Part shown: piece by piece, positions 37,115-49,700 of the stretch | Layout of the letters: every line of letters starts with the position of its first letter | Numbering within the stretch: position 1 is the first letter of the stretch | Origin: Smittia aterrima | Lineage: Eukaryota > Arthropoda > Insecta > Diptera > Chironomidae | Assembly (NCBI GenBank): GCA_033063855.1 | Contig: CP093831.1 | Coordinates: 18,352,001-18,416,000 of the forward strand | Direction of reading: 5' to 3' | Length of the DNA stretch: 64,000 nucleotides | Notes under the pieces: generated by a model | What the model was told of the DNA's origin: nothing | Databases searched by the model: none | The model's input: only the letters and a program-made list of their open reading frames with translations | Made by a program: the position numbers and the translations under genes

Positions 37115-37339
37115 TTTATATAACTCTCCTCCTTAGTCTTAGGAATCTGTTCAGCTTCTGACCATTTTCGAAATAAAAAGCAAATTCCGATTAACTTCAA
37201 ACAAATTATTTATTTAGTAGATTCAAACAATAGTGCAACAATAGTTTAGAAGTTGAAGTTCACTAGTGACAGGGTTATTAATACTAAAGCAAGCGGCGGA
37301 ATCTGAGTTTATGATCTCGGGGTAGGATTGAAAGCCCTG
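37115..37339. terminator. Convergent 3' ends of Tim9 and Grip91
   Basis: AATAAA for the plus strand at 37172-37177 and TTTATT (AATAAA on the minus strand) at about 37209-37214 lie within 45 bp, so the two transcripts probably abut or overlap tail to tail. Confidence 0.6.
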
Positions 37340-40075
37340 TCAATGAAGATTGGAGCCTAGTCGCATAGGAGTTCCTGACAAATTACTACGATTGAAGATT
37401 CCTGACGTTCCCAATCCACTCATTCTCATATGCTCGTATGTCAATGGATGCTTCAATCGCTGATCTCGTTTCTTGTAGTACTCGTTGAAATCCAAACGAG
37501 TTCCGAAGCGTTGTAGGTTCGGATCTGATGATGATGCGAGCATAAGAAGAAAATCGTTGACGTACTTCTCATAACTGCAGCCTATGTCATCAAGCTGCTT
37601 CTTCAAATTGCTGACTTTGTGCTCGAAAATCTTTTGGCCTTCGTCTCGATCGAGCCGTTTCTCCGTTGTCAAACCATATTTTCCACTTTTCTCGCTCTCA
37701 ATGATGAACTGTTCGAATTCCTTACGAGCGTTGACCTCGTTGAAGAGTGTTTCATAAAACTTCTTCTGCCAATCTTCAAGTTTCATGATTGAATCGTAAA
37801 TGATATCAAGATGCAAATACAAAGTATGCTTTGTCTCGATATCCAGGAATATTCCAATCCGAACTGCATTCAAGAAATGCTCGTGAGCTTCCAGAATATC
37901 GTCCAATGCTTTGGCACTCTGAACCCGTTTGATAAAGTCGACCCATGAGCATTCGATAACTTCAAACAAAATATAATATTGCATCTGATGAATGAAGTGG
38001 ATCATCTCAGATGTGTAAGCAGAAACTCGATAAGTCACCGGTTTGAGTTCTTCCCAAATGCTTCCCAATCTCTTTGCGTTTAGCACTTGCTCTTTCCAGA
38101 TGTTATCGAGCACAAACTCCGTATGCTTTGCTTTCCACAATGGTTTGAAGAGCTCTTGATATTTGCCCATGTTAAGCTCGAGAATTGTAGAGAGCGGGCC
38201 ATGAACTGTATATTGCAATGTGAAGATATCCCATCCTCTGTCACCTTCAATTGCATGAACCAATTTAACATCCAAGTGCTGAAGAATTTCAGCGTCATCA
38301 AATTGTGATGTTGCTCTTACAGAAGCAGCGACTATTGAGAAGAGAGCATGTTGATAAAGATCTTTCGCAGGTCGATCTAATTCATCCTTCAAATTCTCCA
38401 TCAGTACGTTGATGAAATCTCCTTGACCCAAAAGCAAATATTTGCGCATCGCCTGGAGATGTTCTAGTAATCGGTATTGTCCCATTGCGATGTCAAGAAC
38501 TTTCTTTGAAGTGTTGAAGTAAACTTGATCGATTATTTCGTGAAGCTTAGAGTCGGGGACTGTTCCGAATAAATCTTCAATATTATTCTCGAATGCAACT
38601 TTGAGCTCTTCACGTCCCTTTATCGGTGATCGATCTTCACAGACTTCACGTAAAAAGTTGATGCTTTTTCCAGAAACGAGAATATTTCGAGCCAACGACT
38701 TAGAAATAAATACTGGCAAGCGTGAGTTAACGACTCGATACTTATGATGCCACAATCGATCAGATGAAACTTCCTTGATTTCTTCTATGAAGAATTCATT
38801 GTGAGGATCCTTGATTTCTCCTTCAAGCAACCAGTGGCTCAACATATTTTGTAGCGGACGGCAAGCTGATTTCAAAAAGGCTTGAGCTAAGCTCTTTTGA
38901 ATTGTATTTCCATTATAAAGATGTTCATAGAGAGCTGATGCTAGTGGACCGCCTTTGAGATTCTTGCATGTTTGTAAAACTTCGCTTATGCTTCTCAAAC
39001 GATTATGCGGTTCGGTTAGTACCGAGAAGAGTTTGATCAATGTCAAAGGCTCAGGTTTATCTAGCTCATTGGAGAACGATTGAATTCGTTGAGAATGAAG
39101 CTGAAAAAAATTGATAATTAATAAAATAAAGTTTAAATTTCATTATGAAAGACCCTTACGTTATCCTGTAGCGAAGCCACCAAACCATAAAATTGTACAA
39201 GCTCGATCTCCAGCTGCGAGATTAAACCTTGACCAAATAAGCCACACAAGAAAAATTCACTATTGGCATCTGTATACTTTTGAATCTCGTTATGAAATCG
39301 TCCAATGTCTGCAAGTCGTAGCAGTTTGATGACATCTTGAGCATTTAGATTCCGTGATTTGATATCAGGCTTAAATTCGCCAGTAACGTCTTTCTTAAGA
39401 TATTTTCCAGACTTGCCGGTTAAAGCATAAAGTGCTTCTTGCACAAGCTCTTCATTGTGCGAGTAACTCATCCCTGATTCTGATTCAGGAGTTTGGCCAA
39501 AGCTATCGGTTGACGCAGATGACGGAATTTTACTTCGGTAATTCACTAGCTTCAAGTTACTCTCAGAAGTTGATGCAAGCTAACAAAGAAACATGTGTAA
39601 GATATTATTAGTAATGTTATCAATAAAAATATATGCTTACGTGTGAACCTGCTGTCTTGTATATTTGGCTCATACTAGCGCTCGATTCGATCGAACGATT
39701 TTTAACGGGAAGCGTGAAGACTGAATCGCCAAAGTTATGCTTGTTAGTGTTGGGAAGTTTTGAATCCATGTCGGAAAGGTAAAGTAGGAATGCGAGAATC
39801 GATGAACGAAACTTGGGACTAGCCAAGGAAGAGAGCTCTTCATGAAGACTCGAGAACACACTGAGATTCGTTTCCGATTTTGTCGATAAGTGATTTTTAA
39901 TTTTTGTTGCAATTATCGATTCATCGTAGGTGAGGCTAGAGAGAAATCCTTGATGAGAATCGGAGATTGATGTAGTGACCGATTTCAAGATTTCTTTGTG
40001 ACGATCGGGACAGAAATTCCGGCATAATTTATCCAGCAAATCGTAAATGCTGCGTAAATTTTGATTGCTTCCCAT
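37340..40075 (-). CDS. Grip91: Gamma-tubulin complex component 3 (GCP3)
   Basis: Three exons (40075-39641, 39579-39160, 39100-37340), all in phase 0, encode 871 residues, near the usual 900 for this family. The long last exon carries the Spc97/Spc98 GCP core: GGPLASALYEHL and the PLQNMLSHWLLEGEIKDPHN region of the N-terminal GRIP domain, then LEHLQAMRKYLLLGQGDF and VHGPLSTIL in the C-terminal half that binds gamma-tubulin. The end LQRFGTRLDFNEYYKKRDQRL matches GCP3 rather than GCP2. The protein pairs with GCP2 in the gamma-tubulin small complex and ring that nucleates microtubules at centrosomes and spindles. An in-frame ATG at 40156 would add 27 residues; I prefer 40075 because the conserved region starts there (MGSNQNLRSIYDLLDKLC). 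It is divergent from Smg6. Confidence 0.94.
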
Positions 40076-40792
40076 TGTTTTGATGCAACTTTTTTTTGTA
40101 GTCTGTTCCTGTTTGTTTAAAACTGAGGTGATTTTGTTTTTATTCCAATTTAGCAACTATCAACAGCCATAGATGACACGGGAATCTTGTAGAAAAACTT
40201 AATTAAACTTATAACACGGAGTGGATTTCCTAAAAACGACGAAATATTTGCTTTTAAATCGAGATAAGGGGTTACTCGAATAAAATATATTTTTTAAAAA
40301 AGATCAACCGAAGGTGAACACGTTTTTTTTAAATGGTCTTTTTTTAATGCATGCAAAAAAATCTGTTAGATAGTCTATATTCTTAAGCCAATCTTAATTG
40401 AAGTCGATGTCGATGGAATTAAAAAACCAAAACTTCAAATTGTAGAAAACACTGAGAATGAAATACCCTTTAAAAGACGTTTACAGAAAAAGCCGTCTAA
40501 GCCACAAGAGAGCTATCATCGCACAACGCAACATTCAGGGCACATGTAAGAAACATTGGAAAACAGAGTCGAAAATATTTCTTTTTAACTATTGACACCG
40601 CAGATATTTTAAAGTGAAAACTAAGTAGGCCAATAAAACTTCGACACTGATCGAACGAAAACATAAAATACATGTTATTGCAGCTGTAACTCCGCGAGAT
40701 TAGCCGAAATTACTCCTTTGTTTTCTTTTTCAATCAACTAGCTCAAAGCGCAATTTTTATTCACATGCAAAGTTCTCTTAAATACTTATAAA
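40076..40792. promoter_or_regulatory. Shared upstream region of Grip91 and Smg6
   Basis: A 717-bp interval between the two divergent start codons. It must hold both promoters. No TATA box at a convincing distance from either ATG was seen. This fits housekeeping genes with dispersed starts. Confidence 0.6.
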
Positions 40793-43700
40793 ATGGATGG
40801 TTACGGCAATCGCGGTAATGGAAACAAGCATTCATCCAACAAGCACCAAATGAAATTCAACAGGAACCTTGGGAGATCGGTAGGATTTAATTCGCTTTTT
40901 TTTATCGCTATATAAATATTTCCTAACATTATGTTCACATCTGATTGCAGCACGACGATGAGATGCACCAGGACCGTGAACGCAACGATGACTATTACTC
41001 GAAAAAGCCCAAAAAACCGGAATATTATCAAGACTATCAAAAGCAACAACAAAATCCAGGAAATAAGTCAGAGAAGTCACGTTACGATCGTCCGTATGAC
41101 AACCGTCCATCACGCCAAGGCTCGGAACCTAGAGCTGGTATCAACAACTACGCTAACCAAGACTCTAAAATGAGTTACGCTAATTCGGAACGAAGTAGAG
41201 ACACAAGAAGTTCTGAACCTGGAAATGGAAGCTATGAACATCGCAACAAGCCACCATTGGGTCCACCTCCTAGGATCAACAATGCCCGGATTCCGCATAA
41301 TCTTGATAGTTTACCGCCAAGACTGAAGAAAAAATTTCTGCATGATGCAGGTTTACCTGAGGACTACGTTGAGAAGCCAATGGAACCATCATACTCAAAT
41401 ACACTGCCATCTGGAAGGGGACGAAATAATAGATACGATCAAGGCTACCATCACCAAAATTATCAGAACTCTTACCAGCCAAAATATAATCAAGGGGCGA
41501 AGCAAAATTATGATCCTAATTATCACCATCGCTCACTTACACCCCCGCCGGTAAAAAACGTAAGACCTCCGCTTCAACAACAGCAGCAGCAGCAACAACA
41601 GCAAAAGCCTACTCCTTCACGTTACGAATGGAAATCGAATGATATTAAAAGACCCGACAATACTAGTCCTTCAAAACCGGAAGACACTGATTTTGATTGG
41701 AGCGAAGAAGTGATGAATTCCCAGTCGCTTCCGCATGAAATAAATTCTGCTCCAAATGTTCATAACAAATATGAAGATAGCAACCGACATCGAAGAAGAA
41801 GAAGAAATCGAAGGTAAGTTAATGTTGAATCATTGTCATTAGTCGCTTCACATTGCTTTCAATTTAAATCATGCTTTCACAAAGAATGAAGAAAGGAATT
41901 GCGTAAGATTAATATGTTTTCGCAAAGATTCGAAGTCTAAAAAATTTTTATCTTTTTTAGCACATCAAGCAACGGAAGCGTCGAACGCTTAGCTTACAAT
42001 CCTAACGAAGCTTATCAAAATAACTTCAAGATGCCATTTCCTAAAAACCAAAACCGACCAAGAAGAAACAGCCAATCATCATATAACAGTCGTGAAAATA
42101 GTACAGAGCGCGGATTTACTTATCAAAGTCGAGAGAACAGCTTAGATCGTCGACAACACCGACGGAATCGTTATAACGGAAGACGAGGTAGCGATTATCA
42201 ATCGAGTCGCGAGAACAGCACTGAACGCTTTACAAACAATTGGTCACGTAACGACTCTTTAACTAACTTGAGAGAAGATGATTCACAATCTTGGAGAAAC
42301 GCTGAAGAAGCGATGACAGTAAGCAGCAAAACGGACCAAAAAATCGCCGAACTGACAAAGGAATTCAAGGATTCAGTTGAACTCAACAGCAGCAAACAAA
42401 GTGTCTTAAACAACGAGCAGCGAACGCTTTTCGATCCAAACAATCCAAGTAAACCAATTGTCGTTAAGCAACCTCATAGTCGCCCGCGTGACTTTAACGT
42501 GCCTGATGCCATCGAAAAATATTCTGATCACCAACAATACCTCACAGCAAACAAGCCAGTTTGGCTTAATAAGAACTCGGAGCAGTACAGAAACATCCGT
42601 AAGAAGCAATGGCTTGACGAACTCGATCAACTGGATGATGAAATATCGAGAATTATTGACGGTGGAAATCTTCTTGGACAATGGAGTCACTGTCAGCATA
42701 TGCGCGAAAGAGTTCAAGAAATATTTGAAGGCCTGTTGGCAAAGGAAATGAAATTCTGTCAAAAAGAGCACGTCGAACATTACTTCTGGAGACTCTTATT
42801 CTACAGAATCTACGAAGTTTTACGTAAACAAATTTTAGAGTGTGATGAAGCTTCTCGCGCTAGTTACAAAGAAAAGGCCTTAGAGACTGTTGAGGGTGGA
42901 ACTAAATACCTCGAGTCGCTGATTAAGTTTTTAGAAAGTCACTATAATTTTCAAATAGACAACTATATTGGAGAGAATGCCGCTTCGTCTACGAGTGGCT
43001 TAGGATTCACAGCATTGGCACTTGTGTCAGCTCAAAAAATATTTCTATTTCTTGGAGACTTAGCTCGCTACAGAGAGCACATTAATCAAACCAACAATTA
43101 TGGACGTGCAAAGAACTTTTACGTTAAAGCACAGCAAGTTGTACCAAAAAATGGAAAACCCTTCAATCAATTAGCACTACTAGCTGTTTACTCCGTAAGT
43201 TGATCGCTTTGTCATTAAATTAATGAAATGATTCTTAACGAACGAAATCATTCCAGAAACGCAAAATTGATGCCGTCTATTTTTATATGAGAAGCTTGAT
43301 GTGTGTGTCCACACCATTTTATCCAGCAAAAGAAAGTCTAGTAGCTTTATTTGATGAAATCAGGAAGAAAGTAAGTTTTACTAATAATTATTAAATACTT
43401 TATTAAGTTCTCAAGAATCTAACAAATTCAAAATCTGTTGTGCTTACGAAGTACAAGACGTTGGTGAGTAATGTTGACATGAAATCCTTTACTTGATACA
43501 ATAGCTTTTCAATTGATTTTATAATAAAGTTTCTTTCTTTCCTAGTACGAGTTTAGCCAACGAAAGCGAGAGGAAAAGAGTCGTCTTCGTTTAAAGGAGA
43601 AAGAGCATCGGTTCGATGGAAATTTGAGAAAAGAAACATGGATTCATCCAGAAGATGGATGTCGAGTTCATCGCACGGCTCCACTTGATCCGGCGATGAG

Positions 43701-46700
43701 TGGACGAAACGCAGATAGCAGTGATGACGAAGAACTGAAAGAGTTGGATCCGCCTGAGCTCAATAAACGTTTTGTTGTTTCGTTTCTTCATGTTCAAGGC
43801 AAACTAATTACGAAAATTGGGTGAGCTGCATTAAACTGTCGATCATTTTGATAAATTAACAAGTGACTTCCTTCGACAGTATGGAATCGTTCCGAATGTG
43901 TGCTGTTCAGATGCTCAAAGAGTTTCGTGCTCTGCTTCAAATATCGCCAATCACCATCAACACTCATCGTCTGCTCCAACTGATTTCCCTCAACATGTAC
44001 GCGATTGCTTGCACTGAATTAAAAGGTGAGTCATCATATATCATCTCAAGTGACTGTCTCGAACAAGCTCCAAGTGCTGAATCACTGCACGACGCGATAT
44101 TCTCAACACCGTGACTCAAAGAAAACTTGTATTAATTTTATTCTGAACCGGTATATATGATTCTCACATTGTGCCCATCATACAGAAGTGACACGCGATT
44201 ATGATACCTTTCGTGCGCCAAAGCGATAAACATTAAAAGTGGAGACTATTGCAAGTAATCGCGAGAAAAGAAGTTCTCCGATTAATTAAAGCGAGAAAAC
44301 TCTTAATACAGGCGGCTGTAAATCAGTTTTTAGATTGCAAATGATGATGAGTTCGAAAGTGAATCAACCCAAATCGATGTGAAGCTTGCAAGCAAGTTTA
44401 CAACCAAACACCTCGAATGTGTTTCGCTTTCGATTCTGGCGCCGAGAAGCGCAGCCAAGAAAAAATGTGATTTGATCCGCACTAAGCAATTTCCTTTTAA
44501 TCATTTTCTTCTATGCCCGCTGAAGTTGCAGATTGCTATTTAAGTAAAGAATATAACCGATGAAAAGCGAACGAAGTGAAAAGGAAGAACTAGCGTCTGG
44601 TGAGGTTGTTAGAACCGAGAGATTTGTGTAATCACCATAAGCGAAAAGTAATTTGTTTAATGAATTATGTAGCATCACACCCAATCGTCGATTGATTACG
44701 TTCTCTTCTCGTTTCGTTCCAACTGGCAATTGATTTCATTAAAAACGTTTTTAATTAATGGCATTTTAATCACAAAGAAGACTAAATAAATAACGAGACG
44801 AAAATCTCCGGTCGAGATAAAGGCTCTAACACGTTTATAATCAATCAAATGCAAATTGCACATGCTCTGGCTTAATTCTGTAGAGTTATGAGCTATTCGT
44901 TTTCTTTGGAAAGTCTATACTTAATTTCATTAAGGATTGATGGCGATGAATTTCCTGGAGGCCGCAAGGGACGCTTAAAGACATATAAAGTGCGGAGGGC
45001 TATGATAACCAGATAGAGACAGTTTCGTGACTAGCCAGAGAGTTGGAATATATTTCTTTCACAGCATAGAAGTCTTTTGTTTCTATTCTCACTATATTCC
45101 AGAGCTGGAGGGAAGTAAATGCGAAACGAATGAAATGTGTGAAATTAATCATATAAAGTTGATCGTTAAAAATCAATTAACGATTACCAAGTCACTCGGA
45201 AAGGAAATCATTCCTTTGACAATCAACGAATCAAAGCGGAGATGAGTCAAGCTGAGCAATAAAAGATCAAAAATTCGAAGCGTCTAACGATCATAAATTC
45301 TTTTGCTCCGTAAGTAATCTTGCGAAGCAATCGTCCTTGGTAAGGTCACTGATCGCTTCAGCTGATCTTTGGCAAAAAAAGATCTTTCCGCAACAATGGG
45401 AAATCAAATAAAAGGCGAACAAAAACACATTTTTTTTCAAGAAGAGAACAACAACATAAATAAATAGATCAGGGCTTAAAAACACTCGCAAACTCTTTCC
45501 ATAAAGAGGTAAACTTAAAGCATATCGAGTACCAACTCATGTGACATCTTCTTGTGGATCATAAAAAAAGTAAAGTAAAGAATTGAATAACAATTTATTA
45601 AAGCTCTTCACGGCACATGTTTGAAACATTCTTCTCTTATGCTGTTGAACTTTTCTTTTTGGGAATTAAGTGAAAGAATCTTTCTGCCCGCAGTCGCAAG
45701 AACAGTTGAAAGCCTCTGGGGAGTAGCGGTTGATTAAGTTCGACACGATACAATACAGTGATTATTTTCAAAGTCTCGCGTCGTCTGTTGACGCTCGCGG
45801 CGATTATGATGAATTAGAGTTGTTTCGACACGCCGTTGTTGGTAAATCAAAGCTGTACGACCTTGCATTCCACTAACTTCGCACTTGAGAAGCGATTGAG
45901 ATCTCTAATTCGATTCGCCGCTTGCGAATTGTCCGAGTCGTTGAACTCACGAACTTTTTCTTTTTCGCTTTCGACTAAAGGCATTAAGCTCCAAACAATC
46001 AGAATTAAATCTTAAATTCCTCATTCTGTGAGAGTTCCATAAAATTACCGAAGCTTGATGAGAATCTTCACCCCACGTTTTTAAATAATATATCTTAAAT
46101 TTTTTCGCTTTGCAGACCCGAATATCGCAAAGCATGTCCGTTCAGAAGTGCAAGAGTGTGCCATTTCCATTGGACTTCTCATGTTCGGCATCATCCTTGA
46201 GCGCTTCATCGAAGTGCTTAAGGAGTCAATCAGCGTTGGTAGCGCTTCATCGTCACAACTCAACAAAACTTCAGAAAGGTAAAGGAGTTAATTGTCCATT
46301 TCCTGTCCAATTGATTACTTTACATTTTTCTTTTCTTCTGTTTTCTGCCTTCCGACAGCGAACAAACGAAGGACAACAACAACGAACCAAAAAAGATCTT
46401 GACGCTAAATGAAGACTCTAAAGTGATGCTGCCTGCTATCAAAGTAAGTAAATGAAATGACTCCCTGCTAGAATTAATGTTGTCTTTCCTGTTAATTACG
46501 TTTCAACTTAAAAAGACTTCCTGTTTCACTTTTTCGCTTTGCGCAAACAAAACTCATTCACGATAGTAAAAAATATATTTCTCGTGTGGCCCCGAATATA
46601 TAAAAACGTTGAAGTACAAACATGAAGATCATAAATGGTGTGGCGCTTGCACCTGAAAATTACGTTAGCGTAACAGTCGAAAACACTTGAAAATTAATTG

Positions 46701-49700
46701 TAAGTCGATGATGGATTTTTAAGTTAAACGAACCAGAAGCTTTGAAAATTCAATCAACTCACACGGATCAAGTAGACATGACCTAAAACTATCCAATTCA
46801 TCATCGAGATAATTTGTCGTAAAGCTTAGTGACTATGGTGTCTTTCTAGTTTCATGTTACATATGATAAATCGCTGTCCATTAAATTAGACCCAGAAAGC
46901 TTTCGATGTAAAGTAACAAACAGTTATTATCGAAACTGAAATTCTCGAGCGGATTACCGAAACATTGAGTTGAAGTTTTTTTGTGCGCATCGAGACCCAA
47001 GCGAGTAAACATCGACGAGGTGAACGTTTTTTAATGACCCGTCGAATCGATAAAGGATGGATCGACCGAGAAGTCAGTCGCAAAAAGATTGGTCAATTAT
47101 TCAAAACCATTAACGTTTCGGATAAATGCGGATGATTCTTGCAGATGAGTTTGATTGATTTCCATTTTGTTTTGTTTTCGGTAAATCATTACACGATCTC
47201 TACAAGAATCTCAGCGTCTTGCTTTGATTTGCTAGTCGATTTGTGGCGCCAACGGTCGCGAATTTGTACGGAATTATCATGTCAATTAGGCGAAGATTCT
47301 TGACGTGAGCAACTGTCGGTAGAAGCGAAGTAAAATCTCCATAATTTCTTCTCGAAGTCCATTCAAGTAACTTCCGAGTGGCTATCGAGTTTCTGCTGTT
47401 GATGCATGGAAAGTTTGTTGCAACAGGGAAAACGGCCGAGGAAGAAAAATAATTTATTTATGTTAATTATCTACAGTTATGTGCCTTCTTCTCACAAAAG
47501 ATTTTTACTTTTCCCATCTCGCATTCTCGGTTCTATTTCAATTTCTCTCGAGGGAAGAAAGAATGGTAATAAAAATATTATTATGGGCTTCAGAACGAGG
47601 CTCGTTCTTTCACCGCAGGCAATCCGCATGTTCTGTATTTTTTTCGGAAGTTCATTGCGCTGCGAAATCACGAGTGACTCGAAGATTGTTTATTGCTTCT
47701 GGTTGATCTTTTGTTCAACTGACCCCGCAACCGCCATTCTCGGCTCTACCTACTAAGAACGGGAAAGAAAATTGTGAAAAATGATGATCGGTCATTAGCC
47801 GCCGCCGACGACTCGAACGGAATTAAGAAGTTCTCGTCTTTCCCCTGCGAGTATTGCGCGCACATCTGTCATTAACTTAAATAGCACATTCTGAGATTCC
47901 AAGCTCAACCGTAAATGAGTATCAATAAAATGGAATCAATGAAAAAGAGTAAACGAAAAAAAAGCCAAACAGATGAACAGTTATAAATCGTTTACGATGG
48001 AAAACGGTTAGGAATTAATTTCTTTTAATTGTTTTACATTCTTAATCCTTTTAAGAAACAATTTAAGAAATTTTTTGCTGCACAGCCCAAACCTCGCTCG
48101 CATACGATGGCATTAATCTCGATATTGTTTATTATTATCTTTTCCTTCTCTTTACAATTAGGCATGGTGCGACTGGATGATGTTCCATGAAAAGGTTTGG
48201 AATCCGCCTCCGTTTTGTTCCGATTATAAAATTGGGTGAGTTGAACGTGACACATTCCTAATGAGATTGAACTAAATTGAAAGCGTTTCTCCTCTCAATC
48301 ATCTAGTGCTACTAGCAATCACGATCCATGGAATGGCCTGGCCACTCTTATGACGCTTCTTGAGACGATTGTAGACACTAACAAAGACTATTTATCAATT
48401 CATCGTGAAAAAGGTGAGTAGGATGAAGACAGAGCATCGCGAGAAATTCAAATAACTTAATGTCAAGTTAAATTGATAACAGATGCAGATCTTGGTCTAT
48501 AGATTGCAAGAAAATGCTTTCACGCTGCGCTATGTGAGCTTTTTTCGAAGCCCTATTTACAGCTTCTGGTTTTCTCTTGGCCGATCGTTCGCCTTAAGTA
48601 CCATCGGAATTTATTGGGCACTTATGTAAATGATCTTTTCATTCTTGAATGCTCTCCGCCTGCTGCTTAATCCGAGGCGAACACGGCGAACGGTAGAAGT
48701 GAGGAATAGAAAGCTGAGATTAGAATATTTTATCATAATGGCACTTGTATCTGTCCCATTCAATTGGCCGTGTTCCCGAAACGATGACAAATACTTGCTG
48801 CAACAGTTAACAAAACGAGTTGAGCTTGGCGCTCGTCTCCCGAAGGGCTTCGACTTTGCTGATTCTAATGAAAACGGCAATAAAAATGCAATGAGTCGAT
48901 GTCGGGTTATGTTTGTTCATAAAGAAATGTTTCTCTTGCAGTTTCAGCGAATAAAATATGTTAAGTACAAGCCTTTCGAATCGTAAACGAAACTAAGATC
49001 CAACTGTTAAAGTCTTGTTAGCATCTTTCTCTCCTCGACATCTCTGTCGCTCTGGATGACAATTCATTCTTTGGATTTTTTTAATTTGTCAATGCAATGA
49101 ATTATTTCAAGGAGAAGAAGGAGAATGAAGACAGAGTGAGCTTTCAAAAAGGAATGCGAAATCGATATTTAGCTCGGCTAATTAGAGAGACTGCTTGACA
49201 TCGATAAAATTAGCGCGAAACGGTGCATTTCGGCGTTTCTAATTAATAACAGCGAGGCCATTGCACAAGGGATACTTTAAGTATTTTGGGAAAAGAATTA
49301 TTCTAGTGTCGAAAGCCTTTTAAAAAAATTCACCGGACGTGACTCATGAAGTTTCCCTGAGAAACGAGTCGATAACATTAACAGAGTCGCCGATGTTCCA
49401 ATGAAAAAATGATATTAATTTGCTTGGTCGAGCAGCAACAATTTCTTAAAGTGGCATTTAACGAAGATCGCATTTGTTAAAAGAGAAATTATGCTCTTAG
49501 TGTTTTCGATCGTTTTTTTTCGGGTTGTTGTAGCGATACGTGCAAGAGCGAAAGCAATTTTATAATGACAGCAAAGAGAAGAACGAGCTTGAGAATTGGG
49601 AATAATCAGATAACGAATTTCTCTTCTTGGTGTGTCTTCTTTGCTGGCTCATAATAAGGTCCAGCGATAATATATTTAAATATTAAAATCTTTGTCTCGA

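Noticed and set aside
39133..39555. Separate gene suggested by an isolated open frame
   Set aside because: It is the middle exon of Grip91, with matching phase-0 acceptor and donor sites at both ends.
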